Shown here piece by piece: positions 17,481 to 26,401 of a stretch of 62,753 bases of DNA. The stretch is from NCBI RefSeq assembly GCF_963511525.1, contig NZ_CAUPIY010000012.1, positions 1-62,753 of the forward strand. The letters are read 5' to 3'. A program made the position numbers and the translations under genes. Below the pieces are notes generated by a model. That model saw only the letters and a program-made list of their open reading frames with translations. It searched no databases and was not told where the DNA came from. Source of the DNA: Mobiluncus sp963511525. GTDB taxonomy: Bacteria > Actinomycetota > Actinomycetes > Actinomycetales > Actinomycetaceae. Position 1 is the first letter of the stretch. Each line of letters opens with the position of its first letter.

Positions 17481-18263
17481 TGCACGAAACGCACCATTGA
17501 AACCCGACTGAACTACCTAAACCGGATCACACACCTTGGAAGCCCCGGCGAAATCAGCGGTGAAGCCCTGCTGGAATGGGCGGCCACATTCGATTGGAAA
17601 GCCGAAACCCGCCATTCTTGCTATGCAACGCTAAGGGGCTTTTTCCGTTACCTATTCATGACCGGGCGGCGCAATGATAATCCGGGGGGAATCCTGCCAA
17701 CCATCAAACGCAATCCACCCGCGCCCCGGCCAATCCCTGAAAGCCTGTACGCCAAAGCGCTTGATTCCGCCCCGCCAAAACCCCGTCTTGCACTAGAGTT
17801 GGCAGGATTTGCTGGGCTACGCCGCTCCGAAATCCCCCTAGTAAGCACTTGCGATTTAGTGGAAGATCTCCTAGGGCTTTCGCTGGTTGTACACGGCAAG
17901 GGGAACAAGGAGAGGCTTGTTCCCCTGACTGATAGGCTTGCAGTGAAAATCCAGATCAATGCAGGTCGAGCGGGGTGGGCGTTCACCAGCCAGCAAACTG
18001 GAAGCCACATTAATTCAGAATGGCTAGCGAAAATCGTGAAACCATACCTGCCAAAAGGGTTTACACTCCACTCGCTCAGGCATCGCTTTGCCACGGTATG
18101 CTACCAGCGAACTGGAGATATTCGCGCTGTACAAATGCTGCTCGGTCACGAGGATCTCGCTACGACACAACGGTATGTCCAGGTGGATGCTGCTGAAATG
18201 CGGCGGGTCATGGAATCCGCATCATGAAAGGCAAGGCGCGGGCGCGTACTGACCTGAAATAAG

Positions 18264-18536
18264 TTAGCGTTGGATTTTTTCCAGTTCTTTCCATAGGCGG
18301 GCGTGGGTGTCGCGCGCGTCTGTCATAAGGCTCTGAATGTCATCGTGCAGTTCGCCCTGCCTATGCCCCAAACTCTTCACTCGATCGTCCATCATGTTCA
18401 CGATGTCACGCAAGGAAGTTCCATGGTCTGGTTTCATTTCTTTTGAGGCAGAGCGAGCGTATATCGCGGCGATGATGGCGGCGATACCGCTCAAAATAGC
18501 GCCGATGCCCTGCAAGTCAGGTATCCAGGCGGGCAT
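18264..18536 (-). CDS. Phage small membrane/coiled-coil protein (DUF2746-like)
   Basis: 90 residues: an N-terminal transmembrane helix (IGAILSGIAAIIAAIYARSA) followed by a charged helical tail likely to form a coiled coil. Similar proteins sit beside holins in actinophage lysis cassettes. It is the last gene of the minus-strand structural operon, overlapping the holin-like stop by one base. A second holin or spanin-like lysis factor is plausible; I have no direct evidence of function. Confidence 0.7.
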   Translation of the reverse strand: MPAWIPDLQGIGAILSGIAAIIAAIYARSASKEMKPDHGTSLRDIVNMMDDRVKSLGHRQGELHDDIQSLMTDARDTHARLWKELEKIQR

Positions 18537-18760
18537 TACACGTTCTCCTTAGGTGTGCGCGTGGGTCTGTAAGCGAGGGCTGTAGATGTTGCCAGCAATG
18601 CTCCGGCCAAAGCGATCCATAGCGGGGCATTTTGCTCGCTGATGATTCCGTAGGCGCTCAAAAGCGGGATAACGGCGGTAGCGATACCGTAAAGCCACGT
18701 TCTGATGGCGGGGGGTATCAGGTCGGTTACGGGGTTGTAGTCATTTTCATGTTCTCCCAT
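18536..18760 (-). CDS. Probable holin
   Basis: 74 residues with two predicted transmembrane helices (WLYGIATAVIPLLSAYGII and APLWIALAGALLATSTALAY) and a charged C-terminal tail RPTRTPKENV. This topology, size and the position right after the endolysin gene fit a class II holin that would release the endolysin. Confidence 0.75.
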   Translation of the reverse strand: MGEHENDYNPVTDLIPPAIRTWLYGIATAVIPLLSAYGIISEQNAPLWIALAGALLATSTALAYRPTRTPKENV

Positions 18761-18773
18761 GATTTTTTCCTTT

Positions 18774-19601
18774 CTAGTGGTTGGTTAGCCAGGTCTGCCA
18801 GGCTTTTACGGTTACAGCGCCCATATAGCCATCTACTGGTACGCCTAGAAACTTTTGGGTGGATTTCACAGATGCTTGGCCAAAGAGCCCGTCTACAGTC
18901 GCGCCGGTCTTGCGCTGCCAAGCCTTGATACAGGTTGAGCCTTTCGCCCCGCGGGCGACCCATTCCCAACCAGATCCCGCATTAGGCAAGTACTGTTTGT
19001 TCACGGCTGGTTGTGAGGAAATCACCCCATCAGCAGGGGTTCCTAGCTTGGTTTGCAGGGCGCGGATTGATTCGGTTCCGAAATATCCGTCTACGGCTAT
19101 AGTTTTGCTGGCTCGCTTGGGCGTGGCGGGTGGGGCGCTGTCGTAGCGGGGGCGAAACACATTACAAACGACATTGAAAGAGCGGGTACGACGGCCTACC
19201 CCGCCGCGTCTGTAGGCGTAAGTGGTATTTCCCTCAATCGTGATGAGATGCGAGCCGTTGTTTGCTTCCACGATGCCCACATGGTCGGATTCGCCGCCAT
19301 CCCAGTCGAAAAACACGATATCCCCCGGTTGGGCGTTGTACTTATCGACTTCCAGGCCGAGCTTTTTCATGGCCTTTATACCGGTAGGGCAATAGGCGAA
19401 GTCGCCGCCGGGCGGGATTATCCCGGCTTGCCGAAATACCCAGGTCACGAACATTGCACAGAATGGCACGCCACTCTTTCCGTAGTATTTACCGTGACGG
19501 GAAGCGTAATCCCGCCCGTACTTGGTTCCAGGCTTAGGGTCGTTCCAACGGCTGTAGCCGATTTCGCGGGCGGCAATGGTAAGAATGTCTTGGGGTTTCA
19601 T
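18774..19601 (-). CDS. Endolysin: CHAP domain with peptidoglycan-binding repeats
   Basis: 275 residues. Residues 1-150 form a CHAP amidase/endopeptidase domain: catalytic Cys in SGVPFCAMFVTWV, His in SDHVGIVEAN, then ITIEGNT. Residues about 165-275 hold two peptidoglycan-binding-like repeats with the DGxFGxxSVxxxQ pattern (VDGYFGTESIRALQTKLG, VDGLFGQASVKSTQKFLG, VDGYMGAVTVKAWQTWL). It would cut cell wall peptide bonds at lysis. The start overlaps the upstream tail-protein stop by 4 nt. Confidence 0.92.
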   Translation of the reverse strand: MKPQDILTIAAREIGYSRWNDPKPGTKYGRDYASRHGKYYGKSGVPFCAMFVTWVFRQAGIIPPGGDFAYCPTGIKAMKKLGLEVDKYNAQPGDIVFFDWDGGESDHVGIVEANNGSHLITIEGNTTYAYRRGGVGRRTRSFNVVCNVFRPRYDSAPPATPKRASKTIAVDGYFGTESIRALQTKLGTPADGVISSQPAVNKQYLPNAGSGWEWVARGAKGSTCIKAWQRKTGATVDGLFGQASVKSTQKFLGVPVDGYMGAVTVKAWQTWLTNH

Positions 19602-20251
19602 GCGTTTACCTCCGCAAGGAGTAATGGCAAATTGTCTTGGGCATAGGTTCCAAACGCGTAAAAATCGAAGACAGTTGCGTTAGTAGACAAGGGGATTGGC
19701 GTGTAAAAAACATTTTTCGCACCTATAGGGAACTCATATGAATAATCTTTATATTTGTAGTAAACATAATTAGGTGATTCGTAAACTTTCCATCCTGAAC
19801 TGTTTCCTGGGGGGGTAATTGAATCAAGCTGCATAAGTTTACTTTGGCAGACCTTTGAGGCGCCAACCGCCAAACTTTCTAAGCGTTTGGTGGTTGATTT
19901 ATCAATGCGAAACTTAACTATGTCCAAATCGTCATTCTCGTGCCAGAAATATTGTGTGCTTGCTTTTATAGCGTCATGAATTTCTTTCCATCCTTCTGTT
20001 CCAGTAGCGTTACCGGCGTGAGTTGGTGACTGGTAGTAAGTCAGGGGAATCTCAATAATGTTGGTGGAATAGCCGGGAAAGTTAATCACTGTTCCACTAA
20101 TGTTATTAAGCCGTGTTTGTGCGGTTTGAATTTCGTTGGCGTATTCGGTGTTTTTTGCGGTTTGTGCGCTGGTGTCGAGTGAGCCTTCCCGGTTCACCAA
20201 GTACTTATTGATATCTTCGGCTGTGAGTAGTTGGCCGTCTCTAAACTGCAT
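19598..20251 (-). CDS. Phage tail-associated protein with LTAEDIN motif (third of three)
   Basis: 217 residues from the ATG at 20,251. It begins MQFRDGQLLTAEDINKYLVN, sharing a (G..LTA..(I/V)N.(Y/F)L.N) segment with the two preceding genes. The remainder has a long alternating hydrophobic/polar beta-rich body with many aromatics, consistent with a tail fibre or tip protein. No receptor-binding domain is recognised. It overlaps the previous gene by 11 nt and the endolysin by 4 nt. Confidence 0.7.
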   Translation of the reverse strand: MQFRDGQLLTAEDINKYLVNREGSLDTSAQTAKNTEYANEIQTAQTRLNNISGTVINFPGYSTNIIEIPLTYYQSPTHAGNATGTEGWKEIHDAIKASTQYFWHENDDLDIVKFRIDKSTTKRLESLAVGASKVCQSKLMQLDSITPPGNSSGWKVYESPNYVYYKYKDYSYEFPIGAKNVFYTPIPLSTNATVFDFYAFGTYAQDNLPLLLAEVNA

Positions 20252-20660
20252 TGTTTTGCTCCTTAATCCTGAAATACACCGATGTGCGTGCAATCTTCCC
20301 ACTGATGCGCGGCAACATGACCTTGTTCCCTTCAATGCGCGTGTTGGTCGAATCAATCGCGCTGTGTTGAACAGCCAAGTAAACAATCTCGACGGAATCG
20401 GGGAATATGGCCGTCCAATCGCGCTTTGATGAAGATGCGTGTTTCGTCTCGTCGTAGTCGGTGAAATCGAACCGGTAAAGCCGCCCAGTGGGTTGCGTTG
20501 GGGGCGCGGAAGCCGTCAGAGTTTGCAGTTGCTCTTTCATTCGGTTTGCTTCGTCAATGATGGCTTGTGTCTGAGTGTCTGCTTCGTCATCATTTACCAG
20601 GAACTGATTTACATCGGCGGCGGTGAGAACTTCACCCTCTTTAAAGATTTTCGTAGTCAT
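20241..20660 (-). CDS. Phage tail-associated protein with LTAADVN motif (second of three)
   Basis: 139 residues beginning MTTKIFKEGEVLTAADVNQF. The N-terminal motif matches its two neighbours, followed by a helical linker and a beta-rich C-terminal part ending in YFRIKEQ. It is probably a small tail-tip or fibre-attachment protein. It overlaps the upstream gene by 20 nt, so translation is coupled. Confidence 0.7.
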   Translation of the reverse strand: MTTKIFKEGEVLTAADVNQFLVNDDEADTQTQAIIDEANRMKEQLQTLTASAPPTQPTGRLYRFDFTDYDETKHASSSKRDWTAIFPDSVEIVYLAVQHSAIDSTNTRIEGNKVMLPRISGKIARTSVYFRIKEQNNAV

Positions 20661-20865
20661 AGATTGGCCTTCCTCCGGTTGTGTAGATTTCGTAGGCTTT
20701 CAACGCTTTATCGAGTTTTGAGAGGCTGGTTTTTATTTCGCCCCAAATCGGTGAGAGTTGCGAGTTTAGCGCGGCTAGTTTGGCTTCATCGTTTTCCAAT
20801 AGGTAGTTATTGATTTGTTCGGCGGTCAGCACATCGCCAGGTTGGAACACAATTGGTTTGGTCAT
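20641..20865 (-). CDS. Small phage protein with LTAEQIN motif (first of three)
   Basis: 74 residues beginning MTKPIVFQPGDVLTAEQINN, the shortest member of the tandem group. After the shared motif it is one long helix (ENDEAKLAALNSQLSPIWGE). It overlaps the large tail protein by 4 nt. Confidence 0.65.
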   Translation of the reverse strand: MTKPIVFQPGDVLTAEQINNYLLENDEAKLAALNSQLSPIWGEIKTSLSKLDKALKAYEIYTTGGRPIYDYENL

Positions 20866-22736
20866 GTCATCACAGTCCTTTCTTTAGCGTCTGTTAGGTA
20901 TAGCCTTTGTTTCCACGTGTATGGTGTCAGCCGGTTTTCAAACGCATAAATCAGGTTTTCTATCTGATTGCCTCGGTATTCCAGCTGGCAATAGTCGAAT
21001 AGATTTAAGCGAGTTAGCCGGTCGGAATCGGTAAGGGCGTTCATCTGAATGGAACTGACCTTAAGGGCTGATTCTTGACCGGGCGGGCGCGCCAAGTAGT
21101 AATCCGCGAGGGTTTGCGCTTGGGCTTCTGTGGCGCAGTAGGCGCGGGCGGTTTTCCTGGATTGACCGTAAAGGTTTGCATAGTCAGGGTTAGTTGCGGT
21201 AAAAGTTTTGGTTGCGTCCTGCCAGGACCCGTTTTCTTGTTTTGCCGTGTGGTTTTCTATTGCTACCTCGGTCAATGTTTCAGCAGAGTTGAATCCGGGG
21301 TTTATGTCCGTGTAGTAGTAGCTTTCACGTTCACTGTTGTACCGGTCGGTAAACAATGGGACTGGGCTCACGCCTTCTTCAGCCCATGCCATGTTTGCCT
21401 GGTAGTTTTGTAGGGTTGCGTGGTCTAGCTGGGATTGGCCAATAATAAACCCGGTGCGGATCATGGCTGATGCCACATTTGCTTCGTCCAGGCGGGATTC
21501 CCCGATGACAAACGGATTTTCGACTTGCCGCGGTTCTTTAGTCGCATCGCGTAGCCAGGTAACCCCGGCTGGTGGCAATTTCCCGCCGTCTAGTGGTGTT
21601 TCTCCAACGATGAACCAGGGTACTTTTTTGAATACCGTAATTTCGTTGTTTGGGTTAATGATTATGGTGCCGTCTGGGTTTACCCACCAGGCACCGGCAA
21701 CGGTTGCCAACGTATCGTCCATGTAGGATGCCAGGTTGGCTTCGGCAACGGTTGAGCCCAGGGCGTTTTCTACGGGCGGCGTGCCTTCCAAGATTTTCCA
21801 TTTCAGGCCGGTGTTGTCCAAGAGCCTTTCGATACGTTGCGAAAGGGTTTCAGGGGTGGCACTGCGTACACCATAGCGTTTAATGCCAGCGAGTTTTCCC
21901 ACAGTGTCTACGAATTCCAGGGTGGCGACATCGTGACCCTTTGGGTCTTTCGCCGGGGTCAGGCTGAAAGATGCCAGGGTGCCGGTGTAAAGGATGCGGC
22001 GGGTGATGCGGTGATAGATTCGGCATTGCAGGCCTACACGCAATTGTGCTTTGCGCGGGTCAAAGTCTTTGATTTCGATAGTGGCGGTGCCTACCTGAGC
22101 CACTGGCAACAGTGTCGAGCCGTGATTTGCTCCCATCCTGAAGGATAAGGAGAGACCTTGGCCGAGAATGTCTTTCCAGGTGTATTCAGGCACGGTGAGT
22201 TGCAGCGTGTCCAGGTCCAGGTGGGAAGCACCAATGCGGAATCCCCCGGAAATGGGCGGGATGCCACCCAATGGAGCCTTGCCGATTCGCGATCTGCCAA
22301 TAATGAATGATGGCACCATGTTCGATGTCATCATGTCGAACCCAATGAGGTCATAGGGAACCGGCTTCGATTTGTCAGGAAACCGGATTTGGACCTGAAG
22401 GCTGATGATTTTCACTTGCTTCACGCCGGTAATAGTCAATACAGGGTCAAGCGGCAAAAGGCTTTCCAGCTCTACTTGATTCGTGCCAGTATTCAGCACG
22501 GCGGTTTTATCCGCAAATACCATTCCAGCGGTTTGCCCCGCCGTGGGTGTCACGTCCAGTACTGCCACCAGGAGGTTGGAAACACCGGGTCGCATTGGTG
22601 AAAAGTCCACGCTTAGGGTGCCGGTTTCGTCCACGTCAATCAAGATTTCACCGCTAGGGCTATAGCTGTGGTGTGCGATGCCTTTCCAAGCTGAAAGGGG
22701 CGGCAAATCAACGTTTTTCCAAATCGTGTGACGCAT
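20862..22736 (-). CDS. Phage distal tail / minor tail protein
   Basis: 624 residues, placed right after the tape measure in the position of the distal tail/baseplate hub protein. No catalytic motif is visible. The central part contains repeats of the form (F)(I)(V/I)G(E/Q)(S)(x)LD (for example FIVGETPLDGG, FVIGESRLDEA, FIIGQSQLDHA), each followed by a short strand, which hint at a repetitive beta structure. The C-terminus is beta-rich with Arg/Tyr. Confidence 0.8.
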   Translation of the reverse strand: MRHTIWKNVDLPPLSAWKGIAHHSYSPSGEILIDVDETGTLSVDFSPMRPGVSNLLVAVLDVTPTAGQTAGMVFADKTAVLNTGTNQVELESLLPLDPVLTITGVKQVKIISLQVQIRFPDKSKPVPYDLIGFDMMTSNMVPSFIIGRSRIGKAPLGGIPPISGGFRIGASHLDLDTLQLTVPEYTWKDILGQGLSLSFRMGANHGSTLLPVAQVGTATIEIKDFDPRKAQLRVGLQCRIYHRITRRILYTGTLASFSLTPAKDPKGHDVATLEFVDTVGKLAGIKRYGVRSATPETLSQRIERLLDNTGLKWKILEGTPPVENALGSTVAEANLASYMDDTLATVAGAWWVNPDGTIIINPNNEITVFKKVPWFIVGETPLDGGKLPPAGVTWLRDATKEPRQVENPFVIGESRLDEANVASAMIRTGFIIGQSQLDHATLQNYQANMAWAEEGVSPVPLFTDRYNSERESYYYTDINPGFNSAETLTEVAIENHTAKQENGSWQDATKTFTATNPDYANLYGQSRKTARAYCATEAQAQTLADYYLARPPGQESALKVSSIQMNALTDSDRLTRLNLFDYCQLEYRGNQIENLIYAFENRLTPYTWKQRLYLTDAKERTVMT

Positions 22737-25066
22737 CAGTAGCCCCTCCCGTTAGCCTCGGTGAAGCGTTGCAGGGCATCAGCAACAACCCGGCCAACTT
22801 CCATGGTGGGTGTGAGCGCGGACACATTGATGGTGATTGTTTGGCCGCCACCAGTTCCGGCTCCTGCCAGCTGAGCTTGCGGGATGATAGGAGCACCAAA
22901 TTTCGCGCCGGTCACATCAGCAGCGATGTCATCCAGCAGACTGCCCAGCTTGCCACGCTGGGAATCAAGACCTTCCAAGAGGCCGGTCATAATCCATTTC
23001 CCCGCGGGGACTAGCAGTTTGAGGTCTTTAGACTTGGGCCCTTTGTGTTCCGCGATCCATGACGCGATACCGCCAACAAAATCTTTGATAGCCCCGAATC
23101 CCGCTTTGATGCCGTTTAGGAAGCCGTCCATGATGGCGCGCCCCGGTGCTGTCAGAATCCCAGCGAGGTTACCGATTGCTGCGAGGATTTTCTTTCCCAG
23201 ACCCTGCACCCACTTCATGACCCCGGCGATCCCGTTCTTGACGGCGGTCACCAGGTTTTTAAAGGCCTTGCTAATCGTGTTCACTATCGCCATGAAAGCA
23301 TTTCTGATAAGTTTCGGGATTGTCACAAACACGGTTTTGAATAGTATCTTTATACCGTTCAGCACGTTAGTCGCTACCGTTTTAATCGTTTTGAAAACGG
23401 CTACGAAAATGGTTCTAGCGCCTGTCCATACAGCATTCCACATTATTTTCGCCCCGGTGAGCCATGCGGTGAAGAAAGCCTTGATTGCGTTCCAAACGGT
23501 AGTGGCGAAAGCCTTGATACCGTTCCAAACACTTTGAAAGATGGCCTTGATACCATTCCAGACCGTTGTCCAAATGGCTATGTACCCCTTAATCCACGCA
23601 GTGAAGAAAGCTTTTATAAAGTTCCACACGGCGGTAGCGAAAGCCTTGATACCGTTCCAGACGCTTTGAAAGAAACTCTTTATTCCGTTCCAGCACGTAT
23701 TCCAGATATTGGTTATGAATGCTAGTCCATTTTGGAAAGCGGAGGTGATACCGCCCCAGGCTCCTTGGAAAAAGCTAACAATAGCTCCCCAGATATTTGT
23801 TACCGCGCTCTTGATTGCATTCCATACCCCAATGACCGCGTTGCGGAATCCTTCATTAGTCTGCCAAGCAGTAATCAGTGCAGCTACAAGGGCGGCAATG
23901 ATGGTTATTACTAGGCCGATGGGGTTAGCTGCGAAGGCTGCGTTTAGAGCAAGTTGGACTATTTTCATCCCATTGGCTGCTACTTTTGCAATGGTCACAC
24001 CCGCCGCGAATAGCTTGAATCCTCCAGCTACACCGGCAATCGCGGCCGCTAGGGCTCCGAATAATGCCGGGTGTGCGGCTATTAGCGCGCTGAGGTGCTG
24101 TAAGGCTGGAATGAGCATAGATGCGATTTGCTGGATAATAGGCAGTGTTGCTCTACCGATTTGACCAATAACTGGGATTGCCGCGACCAGGGTGGGGAAA
24201 ATCACAGTAGTAATGAAGTTGCCAAGTTTTTCCAGAGCGGGACCGAGCTTCTTGCCAGAGGTTTCTGCCCATCGATCGAACGCCGGCATGGCTTTTTCAT
24301 TGATAAAATCCGCAAGTTTATCGACCATCGGAACTAGAGAGGTGCCTAGTTTCTCTTTGACCTGCGACCATGCCACCTTAATTTTGTCCGTACCGTTGGC
24401 GGTGGCTTTTGCTACGCCTCCAACCTGCTTTTCAATAGCAGATAGTACTAGGGCTTGTGCCTCGTGCATTTTGTTAGATTCCACGAGGGTTTTAATCTTT
24501 TCCTTTTCCGCTTCGGTAAACGTGACCCCTGAGCGAGCTAAAGCGGTAATGCCTTTGATTGGATCATTAAGAGCTTTGCCTAACTGCACCGCATTTTGTT
24601 CCGCGGTGCCAAAACCGGCAGCCCCCATATCAACAGCGGCGCGGGTGGCACGGTCAAAGTGATCACCAACGTTTCCAGCAGTGACGGCCAGCTCCTTAAA
24701 ACTCATAAGCTTTGCTTGCGTGAGCTTGATTTGGTTTTGATCTACGCCCGTTTGCCTTGCTGTGACGTTGGCAAGTTTCACTAGGCGGTCAGTCACGCGC
24801 TGGGTTTCACCGCCAAATAAGCCCATAGATTTAGCAACTTGACCAATACGCGCATTTGAGGTGCCAGCAGTCTCACCGGCCTCGATAAGGGATTTCCCTA
24901 CTCTTACCGCGCCGACCGCGACACCAGCAATAGCGGCGGTAGCTACGGCGGCCTTGGCTTTGATGCTTCCGAAGCGAGAACCGATATGGTTTTGTAGGGA
25001 ATCAATATCTGCTTTAGCTTTCCGAGCCGAAGCAAGAATTTCAATAGTAATCGTAGGGCGACCCAT
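22736..25066 (-). CDS. Phage tail tape measure protein
   Basis: 776 residues from the ATG at 25,066 preceded by GGAGG 7 nt upstream; a TTG at 25,081 is the longer alternative. It sets tail length. The N-terminal half is helical (RKAKADIDSLQNHIG...), the middle is hydrophobic with several transmembrane-like segments, and residues about 430-580 hold a Trp-rich repeat (WNGIKAFATTVWNAIKAFF and variants) found in many tape measures. The C-terminus is conserved-looking and ends in ADALQRFTEANGRGY. The size corresponds to a tail of roughly 115 nm by the common 0.15 nm per residue rule (inference). Confidence 0.92.
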   Translation of the reverse strand: MGRPTITIEILASARKAKADIDSLQNHIGSRFGSIKAKAAVATAAIAGVAVGAVRVGKSLIEAGETAGTSNARIGQVAKSMGLFGGETQRVTDRLVKLANVTARQTGVDQNQIKLTQAKLMSFKELAVTAGNVGDHFDRATRAAVDMGAAGFGTAEQNAVQLGKALNDPIKGITALARSGVTFTEAEKEKIKTLVESNKMHEAQALVLSAIEKQVGGVAKATANGTDKIKVAWSQVKEKLGTSLVPMVDKLADFINEKAMPAFDRWAETSGKKLGPALEKLGNFITTVIFPTLVAAIPVIGQIGRATLPIIQQIASMLIPALQHLSALIAAHPALFGALAAAIAGVAGGFKLFAAGVTIAKVAANGMKIVQLALNAAFAANPIGLVITIIAALVAALITAWQTNEGFRNAVIGVWNAIKSAVTNIWGAIVSFFQGAWGGITSAFQNGLAFITNIWNTCWNGIKSFFQSVWNGIKAFATAVWNFIKAFFTAWIKGYIAIWTTVWNGIKAIFQSVWNGIKAFATTVWNAIKAFFTAWLTGAKIMWNAVWTGARTIFVAVFKTIKTVATNVLNGIKILFKTVFVTIPKLIRNAFMAIVNTISKAFKNLVTAVKNGIAGVMKWVQGLGKKILAAIGNLAGILTAPGRAIMDGFLNGIKAGFGAIKDFVGGIASWIAEHKGPKSKDLKLLVPAGKWIMTGLLEGLDSQRGKLGSLLDDIAADVTGAKFGAPIIPQAQLAGAGTGGGQTITINVSALTPTMEVGRVVADALQRFTEANGRGY

Positions 25067-25071
25067 GGCCT

Positions 25072-25514
25072 TCACCTCCAATCATTGGCTCTTCGGATGG
25101 CTTCGATTAGCGCGGTACGCTCCATCATGGTGAGGGTGTAGTATTCGCGTGGGGATATATGCACGAAAAGGGCGATTTGCGCCCAGTCATCGCTATATCC
25201 CCTGGCTATTCCCCCGCCGCCTCGATATCTGTCGGGTGAGCTTCGAGATATGCGGCAATTTTTTCGGCGTTTTCCCCTCGATTAGTCCAGCCAGGAAGGT
25301 CTTGATTTATGAGCTGCGTCACCTCATCGATACTCAACTGCTCAATATCGCTAATCTCTACTTGCAGACCTAGACGCTTGGCGATGACATACCCAAACGC
25401 GCACAGGGTGCGAGTGTCCATAGCCGTTTCATCTTGAAAATCGGTCATTTTCTTGCCGGAATATTTCTCAATAGCAGCAATTTCTCCAATGGTTAGGCTT
25501 TCAACGGTACTCAT
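25072..25514 (-). CDS. Tail assembly chaperone, -1 frameshift product
   Basis: The 102-residue chaperone frame ends GCG GGG GAA TAG. A G5 run at 25,215-25,211 lets the ribosome slip back one base, and the -1 frame then continues G-I-A-R-G-Y-S-D-D-W-A-Q-I and on to WR-stop at 25,072-25,074, about 48 more codons, including HISPREYYTLTMMERTALIE, which matches the familiar C-terminal extension of phage GT chaperones. The open frame, position between tail terminator/tube and tape measure, and slippery run support programmed slippage. Confidence 0.72.
25206..25514 (-). CDS. Tail assembly chaperone (short form)
   Basis: 102 residues, mainly helical and acidic, in the canonical place just upstream of the tape measure. 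It begins MSTVESLTIGEIAAIEKYSG. The start overlaps the upstream HK97-gp10-like gene by 4 nt. Confidence 0.85.
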   Translation of the reverse strand: MSTVESLTIGEIAAIEKYSGKKMTDFQDETAMDTRTLCAFGYVIAKRLGLQVEISDIEQLSIDEVTQLINQDLPGWTNRGENAEKIAAYLEAHPTDIEAAGE

Positions 25515-25903
25515 GCTCCTAATTCCTTTCTCAGAATCTTTTTTATTTCTGTCTCATAAATGCTCTTTGCGTTCCACTCAGTAGCCAGTTTCGCCTTCCG
25601 CACAAATCGTTGTGGCTTTTGCTTTTTCGTGCCATATTCCACGAATGGGGCGTAGTGAAGCGGGCGGCGGCCACCGATTTTTACCCGTGCTTTGCGCGCG
25701 GTATTAGCGGTCTTGATGGTGCCTTTGAGCGCTCCTGTGGACACTGGTGTGACTTCCCGAAGGTTTCGCGCGCCTTCGTTTGCGATTCTCTGTAGGGGTC
25801 CCTTGAGGGCATCAAGGGACCCTACAGTTTTCTTCATCTGGGTCATGGCCTTAGAAAGACCCTCGATTTTTACCCCAGATTCGGTAATGGTCGATTTCGC
25901 CAT
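25511..25903 (-). CDS. HK97 gp10-like head-tail joining protein
   Basis: 130 residues from the ATG at 25,903 (MAKSTITESGVK); an open frame runs further to 25,957. TPVSTGALKGTIKT and HYAPFVEYGTKKQKPQRF are the characteristic gp10/HK97 block. It probably sits at the neck between head and tail. The start codon region overlaps the upstream major tail gene by one base. Confidence 0.8.
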   Translation of the reverse strand: MAKSTITESGVKIEGLSKAMTQMKKTVGSLDALKGPLQRIANEGARNLREVTPVSTGALKGTIKTANTARKARVKIGGRRPLHYAPFVEYGTKKQKPQRFVRKAKLATEWNAKSIYETEIKKILRKELGA

Positions 25904-26400
25904 TATTTGCCGGTTCCAGTACTGCCTGAGCTGGATGCGCCGGTTCCAGTATCCCATCCGGCCCCCGCTACTTTGGCGCCAGTGGTTACCTTTTCAGGAG
26001 TGCCTTCAATCTGCCATTCGCCCTCAAAATCATAGGTGTTGGCACCAGCCGCGCCGCCAATCTTGGGCTTGCTGGCAATGGTGACCTTGCCGGTAAAATG
26101 CGGTTTGTCCGCTGCTGGGGTAGCGTTGCCATGCGGCGCATAGACGAAAGGCACGGTCTCCCCGGCATGATCCCAGATGTAGCTCCAGAATGACGTCGGA
26201 TCAGTGGACTGGACTGCCTTGAACTTCAAGGTGTACGACACATCACCGGAGCCATTAGCAGCGTCCGCGAAAGTCACGGTGTCTTTATCGGCTTTGCCGG
26301 TCTCGATAAAGCACTCGGAGCAGTCAGCCCAATAGTCTTTACCATCAACTGTGAGAAGTAATTGGTTTCCCTTAATACGGGGGCTGGATTTGTAGGTCAT
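25903..26400 (-). CDS. Phage major tail (tube) protein
   Basis: 165 residues from the ATG at 26,400 (MTYKSSPRIKGN). Beta-rich with the tube-protein segments LKFKAVQSTDPTSFWSYIW and FTGKVTIASKPKIGG; a Gly/Ser/Thr-rich C-terminal tail follows. The length and position (after the tail terminator, before the gp10-like gene) fit a siphovirus tube subunit. Confidence 0.8.
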   Translation of the reverse strand: MTYKSSPRIKGNQLLLTVDGKDYWADCSECFIETGKADKDTVTFADAANGSGDVSYTLKFKAVQSTDPTSFWSYIWDHAGETVPFVYAPHGNATPAADKPHFTGKVTIASKPKIGGAAGANTYDFEGEWQIEGTPEKVTTGAKVAGAGWDTGTGASSSGSTGTGK

Positions 26401-26401
26401 T

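Larger units (their letters stand above)
16058..18227 (+). pseudogene. int: Phage tyrosine integrase interrupted by an IS
   Basis: Codons 1-21 (16,058-16,120, beginning MKTLTWQDALTDYTAFLIAKG) are separated from codons 22-269 (17,481-18,227, beginning CTKRTIETRL) by the IS at 16,121-17,472 and the second copy of its 8-bp target duplication. Removing the IS and one duplication restores a single 269-residue frame. Catalytic residues of tyrosine recombinases are visible: Arg in GLRRSEIPL, HSLRHRF (HxxR), LGHEDLATTQRYV with the nucleophilic Tyr. The family needs the N-terminal SAM-like arm/core-binding domain, which is now split, so activity is probably lost; an internal start at 17,658 would lack that domain. 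No RBS precedes the ATG. Confidence 0.93.

Noticed and set aside
23440..23700. Near-repeats of about 40-120 bp in the tape-measure gene, considered as a CRISPR-like array
   Set aside because: They encode the Trp-rich repeat of the tape measure, differ at many third positions, and have no spacers of even length.
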